From Hibiscus mutabilis (taxonomy: Eukaryota; Streptophyta; Magnoliopsida; Malvales; Malvaceae), in NCBI GenBank assembly GCA_019671005.1, contig CM033723.1:15577254-15641253 (forward strand): a stretch of 64,000 bases of DNA, read 5' to 3'. The notes under the pieces are model-generated. The model saw only the letters and a list, made by a program, of their open reading frames with translations. It searched no databases and was not told the DNA's origin. Made by a program: the position numbers and the translations under genes. Below are positions 22,180 through 34,750 of this stretch, piece by piece; within the stretch, counting starts at the first letter, position 1; each line of letters begins with the position of its first letter.

Positions 22180-25100
22180 GGTAACCCCCTTAGCCAAGCC
22201 TAGCCGAAATCGAACTAAAAAGATCACATTAGCTTTGCCGAAGCAAACCCGAGCTATTAACCTAAATTGGACCATATTTTCTCCTTTTTATCTTTTCTAG
22301 ATGCAAATTATTAATATCCTAATTGTTCACTCTTCAACGGAAATGTCACACTTAAAACAGATTGCGAAATAGAGTTCAATTACACAATAATTTACATTAG
22401 GGACCAAAATGTAATTTTTTCAAATTGTAGGGTCTTTGTTGCAATTTATGTTAACAAACCTTGATTAGTACCATTACATGCTCACAGGTTAAATTCTAGC
22501 TCAAAACAATCATCCACATTCTTTCAATTGCATCCATAATAATCAGGGACTAATTTGCAAGATTTCTAAACTTTAGCAAACGAGATTACACAGAATCAGC
22601 AGAGCGTACCGATATAGGCATCGATACGGGTTAACGAACATAACAGCTTAGCGTACCAATACACTAGTTCCCATATCGATAGGGTGTGTTGACCAACCCG
22701 TACCAATACGACTTTGACCCGTATCGATCCCCTCTACGATTTCTCAAAACTCAGGATTCTAGTGACTAAAATGTATACCGATACAGTACCCCGGTACTGG
22801 TACGGTGTGTTAAAATCAAAGGGATCATACCGGTACTCAAACCCGTGTACCAGAACCAACACACATTTTCCTCAAGGCGTACCTATACGGTGGCTAAGTG
22901 TACCGGTACCTGTAGCTTTAAATCAACGATTTGAGCCTTAACAAGACCCCGCGTACCGATCCTGTGGTACCTGTACCGGTACGTAGAGGCCTGTAATGAC
23001 CTCTAGGTCCAACATATGACACTTTGGCTCACTTCAAATGACCTCAACACTTAACTAAACATCATATAACATCATCAACATGCTTAATCATCAACATACC
23101 ATCATTTTAAGCTAACCTAGCAAATCTAGCACAATCAACCACAAAGACTATAGGCATACTTCCTAGTCAACATCCAAAACACAAAGCCATCCACATCTCA
23201 ACCACTTTAACCTTCTTACAATCCAAAATAACGATCAAAACTTGCACTAACAGGGAGTTCACCAAAAACCCTCCCAAATCATCATTTGACACATTGCCCC
23301 TATTACTACTTAGAATACTTCAAACCATACTTTGAAAACAAATCTTTGGAATTCCTTTCCTAGCTTCCTTGCTGCCACATCTTTAGTTATCTACATTGAT
23401 GGAAAAGAGAGCGTAAGCACACAAAGCTTAGCGAGGAATGATAAAAAAACCAACAACCATCAATGCATTTTAAACCGTTTAACAACACTTTTGTTTATCA
23501 CTTTCCAAAACTCTTTTAAAACATCATTTCCACATCATGCCTTATCAAACCATGCACTTAATATTTTCCAAAACAGCATATTAAACCATATGCAACATGT
23601 ATCATGGATTCAACAACAAAATCCCATTTGCTACCCTCAGTTTAAGCTTTCACATGCATACTACCAATGCAAGGCTTAAAGAGTAAACATGTTTAAACCA
23701 CATTAAACAACACAATCCATCTCATGATACATCATCAATTATATTGGCTTACAAGTGATCATTAACCAAGTTCCACTTTACAAAACATAACATCGGATAC
23801 GTGGATTCAACAAGTGCTCCCCCAACACTTAACATACAATCTACCGGCATCTCAAGGTTCACACACGGGAGTTTTTGGTACTCATAAACCCCTCCACTAT
23901 TGTGACACCCGCGGTGGAGTCTTCGGTACCCATAAACCCCTCGACACCACTCAGCAGCTAGATGTATAACCCACTAACGGGAGTCTTTAGTATGATTAAA
24001 CCCCTCAACTGTTAGGGTACTTGGATGGAGTATTCGGTACCCGTAAACCCCTCAACATCCAAGACGACTTTTTATAGTGCACTATCAATCCTATGACCAA
24101 CCAACTATATCCGATAACATTTACAAACCTTTTTCTTCCATCACTTGCCAATATAATTCATTTTATTACCAACAACTCATTGTTTTCATATGCATCAATT
24201 AAAACCAATTTACCAAAGAAATAAACTTTACATTAACCAATGTTCATAAACATTAACAAAACATGCATTACTTCCAAATGCATCAACACCATCATATGAT
24301 CAATTTCTAGCATTAAATCATGCTTAAAACATGCATATACAGTGTGTAATGAAACCGTTTAAACAAGTGTATAAAACCAATTGCCAACCGAGTTCGAGAG
24401 AGAATTCATCCTTTACTTACTTTTGAGCTTAGACCAGCGTTTCAAGCTTGATCTAAACTCCCAAACACAATATTTAAACCTTTGCAAAGTTGTAAAACAC
24501 GCTCTCACTCACCGACACGCAAAGCTTCACTTGTCGATACGATAATATTGCCTCCAAAGCTTCCGAAACCAAATATCAAGCTTGGGGACTAACTTCCCCT
24601 ATTTTATCCACACAAAAACAGAGAGTACATTGCATCAAAATGCAATCAATAACATAGCTACACAAATTCTCAACATCCATTATCAAATTCCACTCTACAA
24701 CAACCAAAATTAGCATCAACCATCTTCCAAACTTTACCCAGCCATAACCCAACATTTTAACCTATCCATTAACATCAATTAGCATCTAAAAACACATCTC
24801 TAACATCCTTACACCTCCAGCATTTGTAAAACCTCCACAACTCCTCAAAAACACATAACTAGAAACCTAGAAAATTAGGAATTCAATTAGTTTCGGGTTT
24901 CCTATGATTAAACCATCTTATTAACATCATTCAACATCAAAATCATGATCTATATCAATCCAAGTCATGAGAAAACAGAACCATTACGGGATTAAATCAA
25001 TTTTACCAATTAAACCTTGATTTAACCATATTCCTTTAATTAAATCATCAAAACAAGTTAAAAATCATAAGTAAAGGATCAAGAACTTGGGAATTTAAAT

Positions 25101-25749
25101 AAAGAACCTTGTATTAGAGGAGAATAATAAACCTTATCTCTAATGGTTGTTTTTCCCCTTAATTAGATGAATTTCCATAGCAAAACAATGAATTAATTTT
25201 GCTAGGAAAACATATAATCTCAATTGAAATCAAAAGATTAATTAAAAGAAGATTTTGCCTGAAAATTTTGAAGAGAAAAGAAGTGTTTGGCTGGAGAGAA
25301 TTGGAGAGAAAATTCTTTTGTGAAAAGTTAGTTACGACAATTTTGTTTTAAAGCTTTTTAATTAATCAATTAATTCTCCAACCTTTTATATTATTTTAAA
25401 ATAATTTAAAATAACTAATTAAGGGAAAAAGTATGATATTAGAATTTGGGTAAATAGCTCCTTAAAGATTCAAAGTTTTGGCCCTTTTACAAAACAGTCA
25501 CTAAAAACAGTTTTGAAAACTTTACATTTTGGTCACTTACCAAAATGTCCAATATCGAGACCCTTTTTTGTAAAATTGATTTTAACAAAGTTACTTCCAT
25601 ATTAAATAATGATTTTAGATCATTTTACCAAAATTTTATCCTATCTGAAAATATTTATTCCAAATTAAATCCCAAAACTGACTTGAATCCTCTAATTCGA
25701 TCCGTCTAAACCACTTAGAAAACTCATAAGCCAAAAATCGGGGCGTTAC
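22180..25749 (-). mobile_element. solo LTR (minus strand) nested in the 5' LTR of element A
   Basis: This is a 3570-bp LTR with no internal region. In its own orientation it starts TGTAACGCCCCGATTTTTGG (right edge, 25749) and ends GGGGGTTACC (left edge; the terminal CA is mutated). It is flanked by the 5-bp duplication TGGAG. The 3' end resembles the 5' LTR of element B (GGTTTGCTTCGGCAAA words). It shows the typical result of recombination between the two LTRs of a complete element. Confidence 0.92.
24069..24076 (-). promoter_or_regulatory. putative LTR core promoter (TATAAAAA) of the minus-strand solo LTR
   Basis: TTTTTATA on the plus strand lies in the same conserved context (CACTATAAAAAGTCG in reverse). 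If active it would transcribe leftward, toward the palindromic array and the MA3 gene's 3' side. Confidence 0.4.
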
Positions 25750-25754
25750 ATGGA

Positions 25755-26499
25755 GCATTTTAGATTGAGACAAAGTGTCATATGTTCGACCAAGAGGTCA
25801 CTACAGGTCTATTCGTATCGGTACGAGTCCTTAGGGATCATTTGCGGGGACCTGTCTTGGCTCAATATGGGCAAAATTACCTAGGCGTACCGATATGCCT
25901 AGTAATCGTATCGGTACACTTAGCTGAAAAATTGGCTTGGTGTCGGTACACTGGCAACCATACCGGTATGCCTTTTGGCTACTAGAATCCTCTGTTTTGA
26001 ATATTAAACATCTGTACTGATACACTTGAGGACCGTATCGGTACGCCTTAGCATTTTATACCCGTATTGATACAAAAAGGCTGTGCACCTGTACACAATT
26101 AGTTATTTATGTTAAAATGCTTTTTGAAGTTTGAATCTTTGCAGTTTAGTTCATGTTACTTGATCATGCAATTAAATGATTTTGGATGGTTATTTTAAGT
26201 TGATATTTAACATGATTGTATGAAACATGATTAATTAAGTATTGGTAACTTTGGATTTAAGGAAGTCCCTATAAATATAAAAAATTACAAATTGGTCCCT
26301 AAATGCAATCTTGATCAATTAGATTTCAATTCGACGCCCGATTGAGTTGTAATCTTCACCGCTTCCAGCATGATCTCCTTTAGGACTTAATTATGCATTT
26401 AGAAAAGATAAAATGAAAAAGAATTGGACTATCTTCACCGCTTCCAATACAGCTTGCTCGATTCGGTTTAGCGTCTAGGCCGGGTCAGTGGGGGTTACA
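25755..26499 (+). repeat. 5' LTR of element A, second part
   Basis: The LTR resumes after the duplicated TGGAG and ends GGGGGTTACA at 26499. It contains five exact TAYCGRTA words (25816, 25888, 25909, 25961, 26036) and several near matches within about 230 bp. Confidence 0.88.
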
Positions 26500-26504
26500 T
26501 TTGT

Positions 26505-26516
26505 TGGTATCAGAGA
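26505..26516 (+). other. primer-binding site of element A
   Basis: TGGTATCAGAGA lies 5 nt past the LTR end. It matches the initiator-Met tRNA type primer site TGGTATCAGAGC of plant Gypsy elements, with one change at the last base. Confidence 0.85.
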
Positions 26517-26760
26517 TAGGTTTACAAAAAATTGGGATGTTGTTGATGATTGTTCAATGTTGTTTGCTATGCACGGTGACTGTTTATTCATACGGTGATT
26601 GATTTATGCCATGTTGGGGTAATTTTGGGGATACATTGCCTTATTAATACAATTATAAAATGATTTTGGTTTGAAATGGAAGTCTTGGATCCTTGCTTGA
26701 AGCTGGCCTTATTGATTTTGTTTTGGTGTAATTATCATGCCTTAGATACGTTTTTATACG

Positions 26761-27572
26761 ATGCCACCGAGGAGAGAATTACGAGTAGGCGCAAATGCTA
26801 CTGTCAGAGGGTAGAGAGTCGAGGGTAAGATAGTGCATCCTGAGGGATTGCCACCTCATCTGCCTAATCCCCTTGAGGGAGTGGAGCAAGTACCACCTGC
26901 ACCATCTGGTCCAGTGTATGGTGATACGACGCTTTACGTTTAGATGATGACTGGAGCATTTTAGACTATGATGGCTGGAGTACATGTACCTGCGCTGGCA
27001 TCCGCTGCTGTTGTTAATCTAGGGTTGTCGTTAGAGCATTTGCATAGCCTGAGAAGAGTTGAGTTTAGAGGGTTAGTACCTGAGGCATCCGAGGAATGGT
27101 TTGCCAGTACAGATTAGATTTTAGATCAGATGAGGTATAATGATACTCGTAAGCTGGGATATATGGTTCCCTGTTACATGGTGATGCATACAGTTTGTGG
27201 ACTACTGTGATCACGAGCGTGGAACCCAATAATGTGACTTGGGAGTTCTTCCAAGCTACCTTCAGGAAGAAGTATCTGAAAGTTAGATACCTAGATGAGA
27301 AGAAACGCGAGTTTATGGCCTTGGTCCAAAGAAGTATGATAGTATCTGAGTATGAGGTGCAGTTTGTAAGGCTGAGTCAGCATGCGCCTGAGTTGGTACC
27401 AGATGAGAGACATCGTTGTGACCGATTCTGTTATGGGTTGGAGCAGGATGTTAAGACCTACATATTGGCCACTGATTACATAGATTTTGACGTGTTCATT
27501 ACACAAGCGAAGGATATTGAGCAGAGTTTGGCTTTATCTCTTCGTCTAGGAGGTTTTGGCTTAGGGAATTAA
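26761..27572 (+). pseudogene. element A gag (capsid), broken
   Basis: The start ATG at 26761 opens MPPRRELRVGANATVRG, followed by a TAG about 18 codons in. The later open part (27195-27572) carries the retrotransposon gag core: NNVTWEFFQATFRKKYL, KKREFMALVQRSMIVSEYEV and RLSQHAPELVPDERHRCDRF. Gag would package element RNA in virus-like particles. Stops in the first third and the frame change before 27195 inactivate it. Confidence 0.85.
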
Positions 27573-27960
27573 GTTATTGATTTTGGTTCTAATGGTGATC
27601 AGAACAAGAGGCACCGTGATAGAAGGTTCTTTCCAGATGCGAGACGTGGTGAAGATGGTGTTGGGCGAGGATTGCATGGGCAGAGTGCCCAGGCTATAGC
27701 AGCACATAATGTTTGCTGGGTTTGTGGATCACAAGATCATTTGAGGTGAGATTGTCCAGGTTTGGCTAGAGAGGGACATGCTCATTCAGTTGTGGCTGTA
27801 AATTCTTGTTGGAGTTATGGATCTGTGGATCATATAAGACGTGATTGTCCATTGTTGGCTAGGGGTATGCAGGCACCTACACTTGTTGGTGCACCTTAGA
27901 GAGGCCGTGGGCACGGTTGAGGTAATTTCCAATGGAAGGAGGAAAGACAAGTGACTATAG
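27573..27960 (+). pseudogene. element A gag C-terminal zinc knuckles, broken
   Basis: Two CCHC-like knuckles can be read: CWVCGSQDHLR-stop-DC near 27716-27755 and CWSYGSVDHIRRDC near 27807-27850 (second Cys changed to Tyr). In-frame stops interrupt the stretch. The knuckles normally bind element RNA. Confidence 0.7.
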
Positions 27961-28019
27961 AGCATGCAATGGTGGTTCAACCCGAGGGTGGTGGACCTGC
28001 GAGGATATATCGTGAAGGG

Positions 28020-28514
28020 AGGAATGACACATATATGATAGTAGGTACTTTTACCTTATAGTCTATGTCATTACTTTCTTTGATAGATTCTGGTTCTACG
28101 CATTCATATATTTCGCATGAGCATTTGCTTGAAATGCTGGTAGAAATGTTAGATGTGGGTATGCAAGTGACAAGTTCTTTTGGAGAGACGATTGTTACAA
28201 AAAGGTTGTATAGGAGATGTCCTCTAATGGCTCAAGGGCACATGTTTGCGGCTGATTTGATGGAGCTATCGTTTCATGGTTTTGATGTGATCTTGGGTAT
28301 GGATTGGTTGTTCGAGCATCGAGCTGTGATCAATTTTGAGGCAAAGCAAGTTTCGTTGAAACTTGTTGATTATTGTAGAATGGTAGTTGTAGGTGAGAAT
28401 GTTAAGTTATTGTCCAATATGGTTTCGACCTTGGGAGCGCAGAAGTTGCTGGAGTGTGGGTGTCAAGCATATATGGTTTATGTTATGAACCCAAATATGA
28501 AAAATACAGACTAA
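28020..28514 (+). pseudogene. element A aspartic protease
   Basis: The open segment from 28065 begins MSLLSLIDSGSTHSYIS. The DSG catalytic triad is intact. It is followed by the flap region and by VILGMDWLFEHRAVINFE, the typical second conserved block of plant Ty3/Gypsy proteases. A TAG precedes the methionine and a frame change follows LLE near 28450-28514, so the polyprotein cannot be made whole. The family enzyme cuts the Gag-Pol precursor. Confidence 0.85.
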
Positions 28515-28539
28515 GGATATCCGTACTGTTTGTGATTTT

Positions 28540-29270
28540 CTAAGGGTATTTCTGGAGGAGTTGTCTGGGTTGCCACCGGATAGAGAGGTGGAGTTTTATA
28601 TTGAAACGTATGCTGATACGACTCAAATGTCGATTACACCGTATCACATAGCACCGAGGGAGTTAAAAGAGTTAAAGACAAAATTCCAAGAGTTGTTGGA
28701 CCGTGGTTTCATCCGACCTAGTATTTCACCTTGGGGAGCACCAGTGTTGTTTGTGAAAAAGAATGATGACATTTTGAGGATGTGCATTGACTATCGATAA
28801 TTAAACAAGTTGACGATTAAGAATAAGTATCTTTTACTGTGAATTGATGACTTGTTCAATCAATTCAGGGGTTCTACGGTGTTTTCCAAGATCGACTTGA
28901 GATCTGGATGCTATTAGTTGAAGGTTAATGATAAAGATGTGCCAAAAACGGCTTTTTGTACGAGGTACGAGCTTTATGAGTTTCTGGTGATGTTGTTCAG
29001 GTTGACGAATGCACCTGCAGCATTCATGGATATGATGAATCGAGTGTTCCATGAATTCTTGGATAAATTCGTAGTAGTGTTCATTGATGATATTCTCGTG
29101 TACTTTCATACCGAGAAGGATCATGATCGACAGTTGAAGATTGTGTTGAAAACTTTTTTGGATAATCAGCTTTACGCCAAGTTAAGTAAGTGTGAGTTTT
29201 GGATTAAAGAAGTGGTTTTTCTTGGTCATGTTGTTTCAACGGAAGGTATCCGGGTGGATCCGTAAAAGGT
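28540..29270 (+). pseudogene. element A reverse transcriptase, with several stops
   Basis: The readable motifs in order are LPPDREVEFYIE, the ELKELKTKFQELLDRGFIRP block, SPWGAPVLFVKKND, RMCIDYR, the VFSKIDLRSG block and the catalytic FIDD (29080-29091), then KCEFWIKEVVFLGHVVS. Stops fall after CIDYR, before IDDL, in GCY-stop-LKV and at VDP-stop-KVEA. The RT core is recognisable along its full length but cannot be translated. Confidence 0.88.
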
Positions 29271-29460
29271 TGAGGCAATTGTGAATTTGAAGAAACCTAA
29301 GTCAGTGAAAAAAGTATGTAGTTTCTTGAGGTTGGCAGGCTATTATCGACGCTTTGTGGATGAGTTCTCAAGAGTTGCTACTCGTTTGACCAAGTTGTTG
29401 CAAAAGGATGTACGTTTTGAATGGACTGAAGTTTGAGAACAAGCTTTCGAGAAGTTGAAG
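29271..29460 (+). pseudogene. element A RT thumb / RNase H start, interrupted
   Basis: It reads KVEAIVNLKKPKSVKKVCSF, then LAGYYRRFVDEFSRVATRLT, then WTEV-stop-EQAFEKLK. It stops at 29460, where a solo LTR is inserted. The frame would continue at 34751 if the solo LTR and one copy of TGAAG were removed. Confidence 0.85.
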
Positions 29461-32400
29461 TGTAACGCCCGGTTTTAGGCCTAGCGGTTTTAGGGCTGGT
29501 TAGACGGTCTAGTGGATCGGGTTAAAGATTCAAGTCAGATTCGGGAGCGAGTATTTTTTTGAAAGATAAAAATATGCAAAAATATTTAAAAATCATATTT
29601 TATTAAATTAAAAATATTGGTGAAAGCAATTTTGGAAAACAAGCTTTGGAAGGGTGACATTTTGGCTAGTGACCAAAATGTAAAATTTGAAAACTATTTT
29701 AAAAGGTGACTGTTTTGTAAAGAGTCAAAACTTAGAATCTTTAAGTAGCTATTTTACCTTTTGGTCTAATCTGAGTATTCCCTTAATTAGGATTATTTTA
29801 AAAAGGTTTTAATTAAAAGAATTAAATGGAATTTAGTTAAAAAGGTAGTTATCTTCCTAAAACACAATTTGACGTAACTTTTCTTCTCTTACATTTTCTC
29901 TCAAAAAACTCTCAACCAAACACTTTTCCCATCAGAGATTTAAGGTTATGATCTTAATTTCTTACCTCATTGATTTTCTAAATGATTTCTCAATTTGTTT
30001 TCCAAAAATCTTATTGAATTTCTTTGTTTTTCAAGAGCAAAAACCATTTAATTAAGGGGAAACTCATTCATTGAAGGTAAGTTTCGTTCTTCTCCTCTAA
30101 TGAAAGATTCTTTACTGAAATTCCCAAGTTCTTGGCTCTTTACATATGATTTCCAATAGGTTTTGAGTAATTAATTATGGATTTTATCTTAATTGAGGTT
30201 TAATTGATGGATCTTGCGATTTTTTGATTTGGATCTATTTTCCAGTGATGTGGATTGATTTCAATCTCATTTTGGATGTATTATAATGCGGATAAGTTGT
30301 TTTAATAATGGAATCCCGAATTGGCCGAATCTCTAATTGTTTAGGTTGTTAGTTAAGGGTTTTTAGGTTGTTTAAGGTGTTTACTCATTGCTAGAAGTAA
30401 AAGGATGTTGTAAATGAGTTTTTAGATATCAATTGATGAAGCTTGATGTTTTGAATCATTATAATATGGTTGGGTTAAGTAAGTAGTGTTTGAGGTTAAT
30501 TTCAGTAAGTTTCAGATGAGCTTTGAGTGGGCATCTTGAGAGCTACGGGATTTTGAGTTGTAACAGAGTGTTGGATGCATTTTAATGCATGTTTCCTCTA
30601 GTTTTGTTTGGCCGAAACAGGGGATAGTCAAGGCGTAGCATCTTGAGGTGGTTCTAGACTTGCCGAGAGCTTGTTTCGCGGTAGCAAGCAAGGCGAAGTG
30701 AAATCGGTGAGTGGAAACGGTCTTAAAAGTATTTCAAAGGTTTGAAAGTGGTTTTGGGAGTTTATGATAAGTTTGAAACACTTACCTAAGCTCGGAAGTA
30801 AGTTTCCCTCTTTTGCTCTTAAATATCGGTTCGAATATGAGCATGTGTAATTCATGTTTTGGTTGTAGACATGGTTGTTTTTACTTACTGTAAATGCATG
30901 ATTTTGAGTACATATGCAGTGGCTTAAAAGTGTATTAAATTCTGGTGGGCATTGGTTTTTATTCCGGTCGGGAATGTGATATTGCTATGGCAATGTGATT
31001 TGCATATGTGGGGATTTTGTGTAATGCATCGTAAAAAGTGAGTAAATGGTTTTGTAAATGATATAATGGATATGTGACAAGGTGAGAAAACATTCGGATA
31101 TAGTTGGCATGCCATAGGATAAAGGGCACTATAATATAGTTAAAAATCGATCCTGGGTTAAGAGTCCTTGAGGTATAGCAGTCGGCTACCCAGACTATGT
31201 TGTTACCACTTGGGTTGAGCGGTCGATTCCCCTTGTTGATGTAAAGCTTGCGGTCGGTAAGGTTGTAAATTCATGCGATCGGCATGGGGTAGTCTTGATG
31301 ATGGTTGGTTAGTAAGGGAGATCCGTGTATCCGATGTGTAAAGTTAACGGTCGGTTAACTAAAGGTTTGGGGTTGGCTAATGAAGGATAGTGGTCGACTA
31401 TCCCTGGTCACTATAATTGCCAATATATGAGAATTCTAATGTTGAATCTATTTCTAATGCTTTGGGATTTAAGTATAGTTTTGTAAATAATGCTTCGGGA
31501 TTTAAGCATGGCTTTGTATTTGATGCTTTGGGATTAAGCATGTGGAATATATATATTGTTTTGAATATGGTTGATATGCATGTTTTGATTTGAAACTATT
31601 GGAACTTGCTTAGATCGTAAGCATGGTTTGAAAACAAGTGTTGGTTTTCAAGGGTTTTAAATGTATCATCATTTAAGAGCATCTTCACTAAGCAAGTGTT
31701 TTTACGCTCTCTTTTCTCTATTGATGCAGAGCATTAAAGCTTGAAGGCAGCAAATGCAAGGATTAAGTGATCCAAAGACAAGACTATTTGAGTATGAACT
31801 TGGTTTTAGTTTCCGATTAATAAGGCAATATGTTCACCATGGATTTTTGGGATTTGTAATTCGGTTTTCCCTGGTCTTGAGCATGTATAATGCTGTGATC
31901 TTGGAGCTTGATTGTTGATGTTTCGCATATCATGCATCGTTACCTGTGGTTGATGTTATATGATGACCTAGGTATGTATATAGATGGATCTATTTTTCTA
32001 GTGATGTGCATTGATTTCAATCTCATTTTGGATGTATTACAATATGGATAAGTTGTTTTAATAATGGAATCCCGAAATTGGTTGAATCTCTAATTGTTTA
32101 GGTTGTTAGTTAAGGATTTTTGGGTTGTTTAAGGTGTTTAATCATTGCTGGAAGTAAAAGGATAATGTGAATGAGTTTTTAGATTTCAATTGATGAAGCT
32201 TGATGTTTTGAATCGTTATAATATGGCTGGGTTAAGATTGAGTAGTGTTTGAGGTTGATTTCAGTAAGTTTCAGATGGGTTTTGAGTGGGCATCTTGAGA
32301 GCTACGGGATTTTGAGTTGTAACAGAGTGTTGGGTGCATTTTAATACATGTTTCCTCTAGTTTTGTGTGGCTGAAACAGGGGATAGTCAAGGCGTAGCAT

Positions 32401-34745
32401 CTTGAGGTGTTTCTAGACTTACCGGGAGCTTGTTTCGCGATAGCAAGCAAAGCGAAGTGAAATCGGTGAGTGGAAACGATCTTAAAAGTCTTTCAAAGGT
32501 TTGAAAGTGGTTTCGGGAGTTTAGGATAAGTTTGAAACACTTACCTAAGCTCGAAAGTAGGTTTCCCTCTTTTGCTTTTTAATATCGGTTCGGATATGAG
32601 CATGTGTAATTCATGTTTTGGTCGTAGACATGGTTTGTTTTTAATTAATGTAAATGCATAATTTTGAGTATTTATGCAGTGGCTTAAAAGTGTATTAAAT
32701 GCTGGTGGACATTGGTTTTTATTCCGGTCGGGAATGTGATATTGCTATGGCAATGTGATTTGCATATGTGGGGATTTTGTGTAATGCATTGTAAAACATT
32801 GAGTAAATGGTTTTGTAAATGATATATTGGCTATGTGACAAGGTGAGAAAACATTTAGATATATTTGGCATGCCATAGGATAAAGGGCACTATAATATGG
32901 TTAAAAATTAATCCTGGGTTAAGAGTCCTTGAGGTATAGCGGTCGGCTACCCGGACTATATTGTTATCACTTGGGTTGAGCAGTCAGTCCCCCTTGTTGA
33001 TGTAAAGCTTGAGGTCGGCAAGGTTGTAAATTCATGCGGTTGGCATGGGGTAGTCTTGATAATGGTCGGTCATTAAGGGAGATCCGTGTATCCGATGTGT
33101 AAAGTTAACGGTCGGTTAACTAAAGGTTAGCGGTCGGCTAATCAAGGATAGTGGTCGACTATCCGGGGTCACTATAATTGCCAAAATATGAGAATTCTAA
33201 TGTTGATTCTATTTCTAAAGCTTTGGGATTTAAGCATGGTTTGTAAATAAGGCTTCGGGATTTAAGCGTGGCTTTGTATTTGATGCTTTGGGATTAAGCA
33301 TGTGGAATATATATATATATATTGTTTTGCATATGGTTGATATTTAAGTTTTGATTTGAAACTATTAGAACTTGCTTAGGTCGTAAGCATGGTTTGAAAA
33401 CAAGTGTTGGTTTTCAAGGGTTTTAAATGCATCATCGTTTAAGAGCATCCTCACTAAGCAAGTGTGCTTATGCTCTCTTTTCTCTATTAATGTAGAGCAT
33501 TAAAGCTTGGAGGCAGCAAAGGAAAGGATTAAGTGATCCAAAGACAAGACTATTTGAGTATGAACTTGGTTTTAGTTTCCGGTTAATAAGGCAATGTGTT
33601 CGGCTTGGATTTTTGGGATTTGTACTTCAATTTTCCCTGGTTTTGAGCATGTATAATGCTGTGATTTTGGAGCTTGATTGTTGGTGTTTCACATATCATG
33701 CATCGTTACCTATGGTTGATGTTATATGGTTACCTAGGTATGCATCTAGATGGTTTTGCTTGGATGACATGCCTTGATGAGCTAATCCTATTAGTATGGT
33801 ATTGATGTGTTGTTGGTATTGTGTTCTTGCTGGTAAATGCTTAATTGAGCATCTTGGTATGTTTGGTGGTGAGTTATAGGGAGCATGCCTCTAGATCAAT
33901 ATTTTGGTGGCATAATCTTGTGTTGTGGTTAAACCTTGGTACAAGTGTTGTTAAATGTGATGTTGGATGCTTATATGTATGTATGCAAGTTGCTAGGACC
34001 TAAATGCATCTAGTTTTGTGTGAAAAACCAGCTAAAAATGTCATTACAGGTCCAGGCGTATCGAAACAGGTGTCCCCGTACCGGTATGGCTAGGCCATTT
34101 TAGGTATAGCATTCCGATACGTGAGAGGGTGTTTCGATATAGGCTTGCCTTTCCAGGCTTAACGTTTTGGTACTCGAACAAGTGCTTCGATACGGTCATA
34201 GGCATTTTTGCCAGGCATTTCGATAAGCGATCAAGCGTTTCGGTACGGGTTTTAGCTACTGGATTCTGAGTTTTTGAAAACATGAGGGCGTATCGAAACA
34301 CTAGTACGTGTACCGGTACGGGTGCCGTTAAATTGGTTATTTTGGAATCTTGAAGGTTTCTGGTTCTTTCATTCTGGTCCTTGAGTCTTTGGAATGCAAT
34401 TGTATGAATGGGGATGATTAAATTGACCTGGAATTTATCATTTTGACATGTAAATGGACTAATTGAGGATTGGTAACCTTAAATTAAATTTTGGTCTTGT
34501 AATTTAAAGTATTTACATTTTAGTCCCCAATTATGAATATGATGCAATTGATTGTCTTTTGTGACTCGTTTCATTCGAGAACTTACCTGCTGCGAGTATG
34601 AACATATAGGAATATTAATTTGCATTTAGACAAGATAAAATAAAAAAGGACCAACTTTTTGTAACCTTTCTCCGGTTTGATTCGGTAAATCTAATGTAGC
34701 ACTCTCGGTTCGATCGGGCGTCTAGGCCAGGTCGACGGGGTTACA
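29461..34745 (+). mobile_element. solo LTR (plus strand) inside element A RNase H, with internal tandem duplication
   Basis: It starts TGTAACGCCCGGTTTTAGG and ends GGGGTTACA. The 5-bp duplication TGAAG flanks it (29456-29460 and 34746-34750). The length of 5285 bp is too long for the family, but subtracting one 1756-bp repeat leaves about 3529 bp, the usual LTR length here. No internal region or primer site is present, so it is a solo LTR. Confidence 0.9.
30238..33750 (+). repeat. 1756-bp tandem duplication within the solo LTR
   Basis: TTGATTTCAATCTCATTTTG occurs at 30255 and again at 32011, a period of 1756 bp. The two units (about 30238-31993 and 31994-33750) match along their length with scattered differences, such as GATCGGCATGGGG/GGTTGGCATGGGG. 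The junction lies at a shared GATGGATCT/AGATGG word, suggesting unequal exchange at microhomology. Confidence 0.9.
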
Positions 34746-34750
34746 TGAAG

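Noticed and set aside
22600..22985. CGGTAC-rich block as a CpG island or host promoter
   Set aside because: It lies inside a retrotransposon LTR and recurs at the same place in all related LTRs, so it is an element feature.
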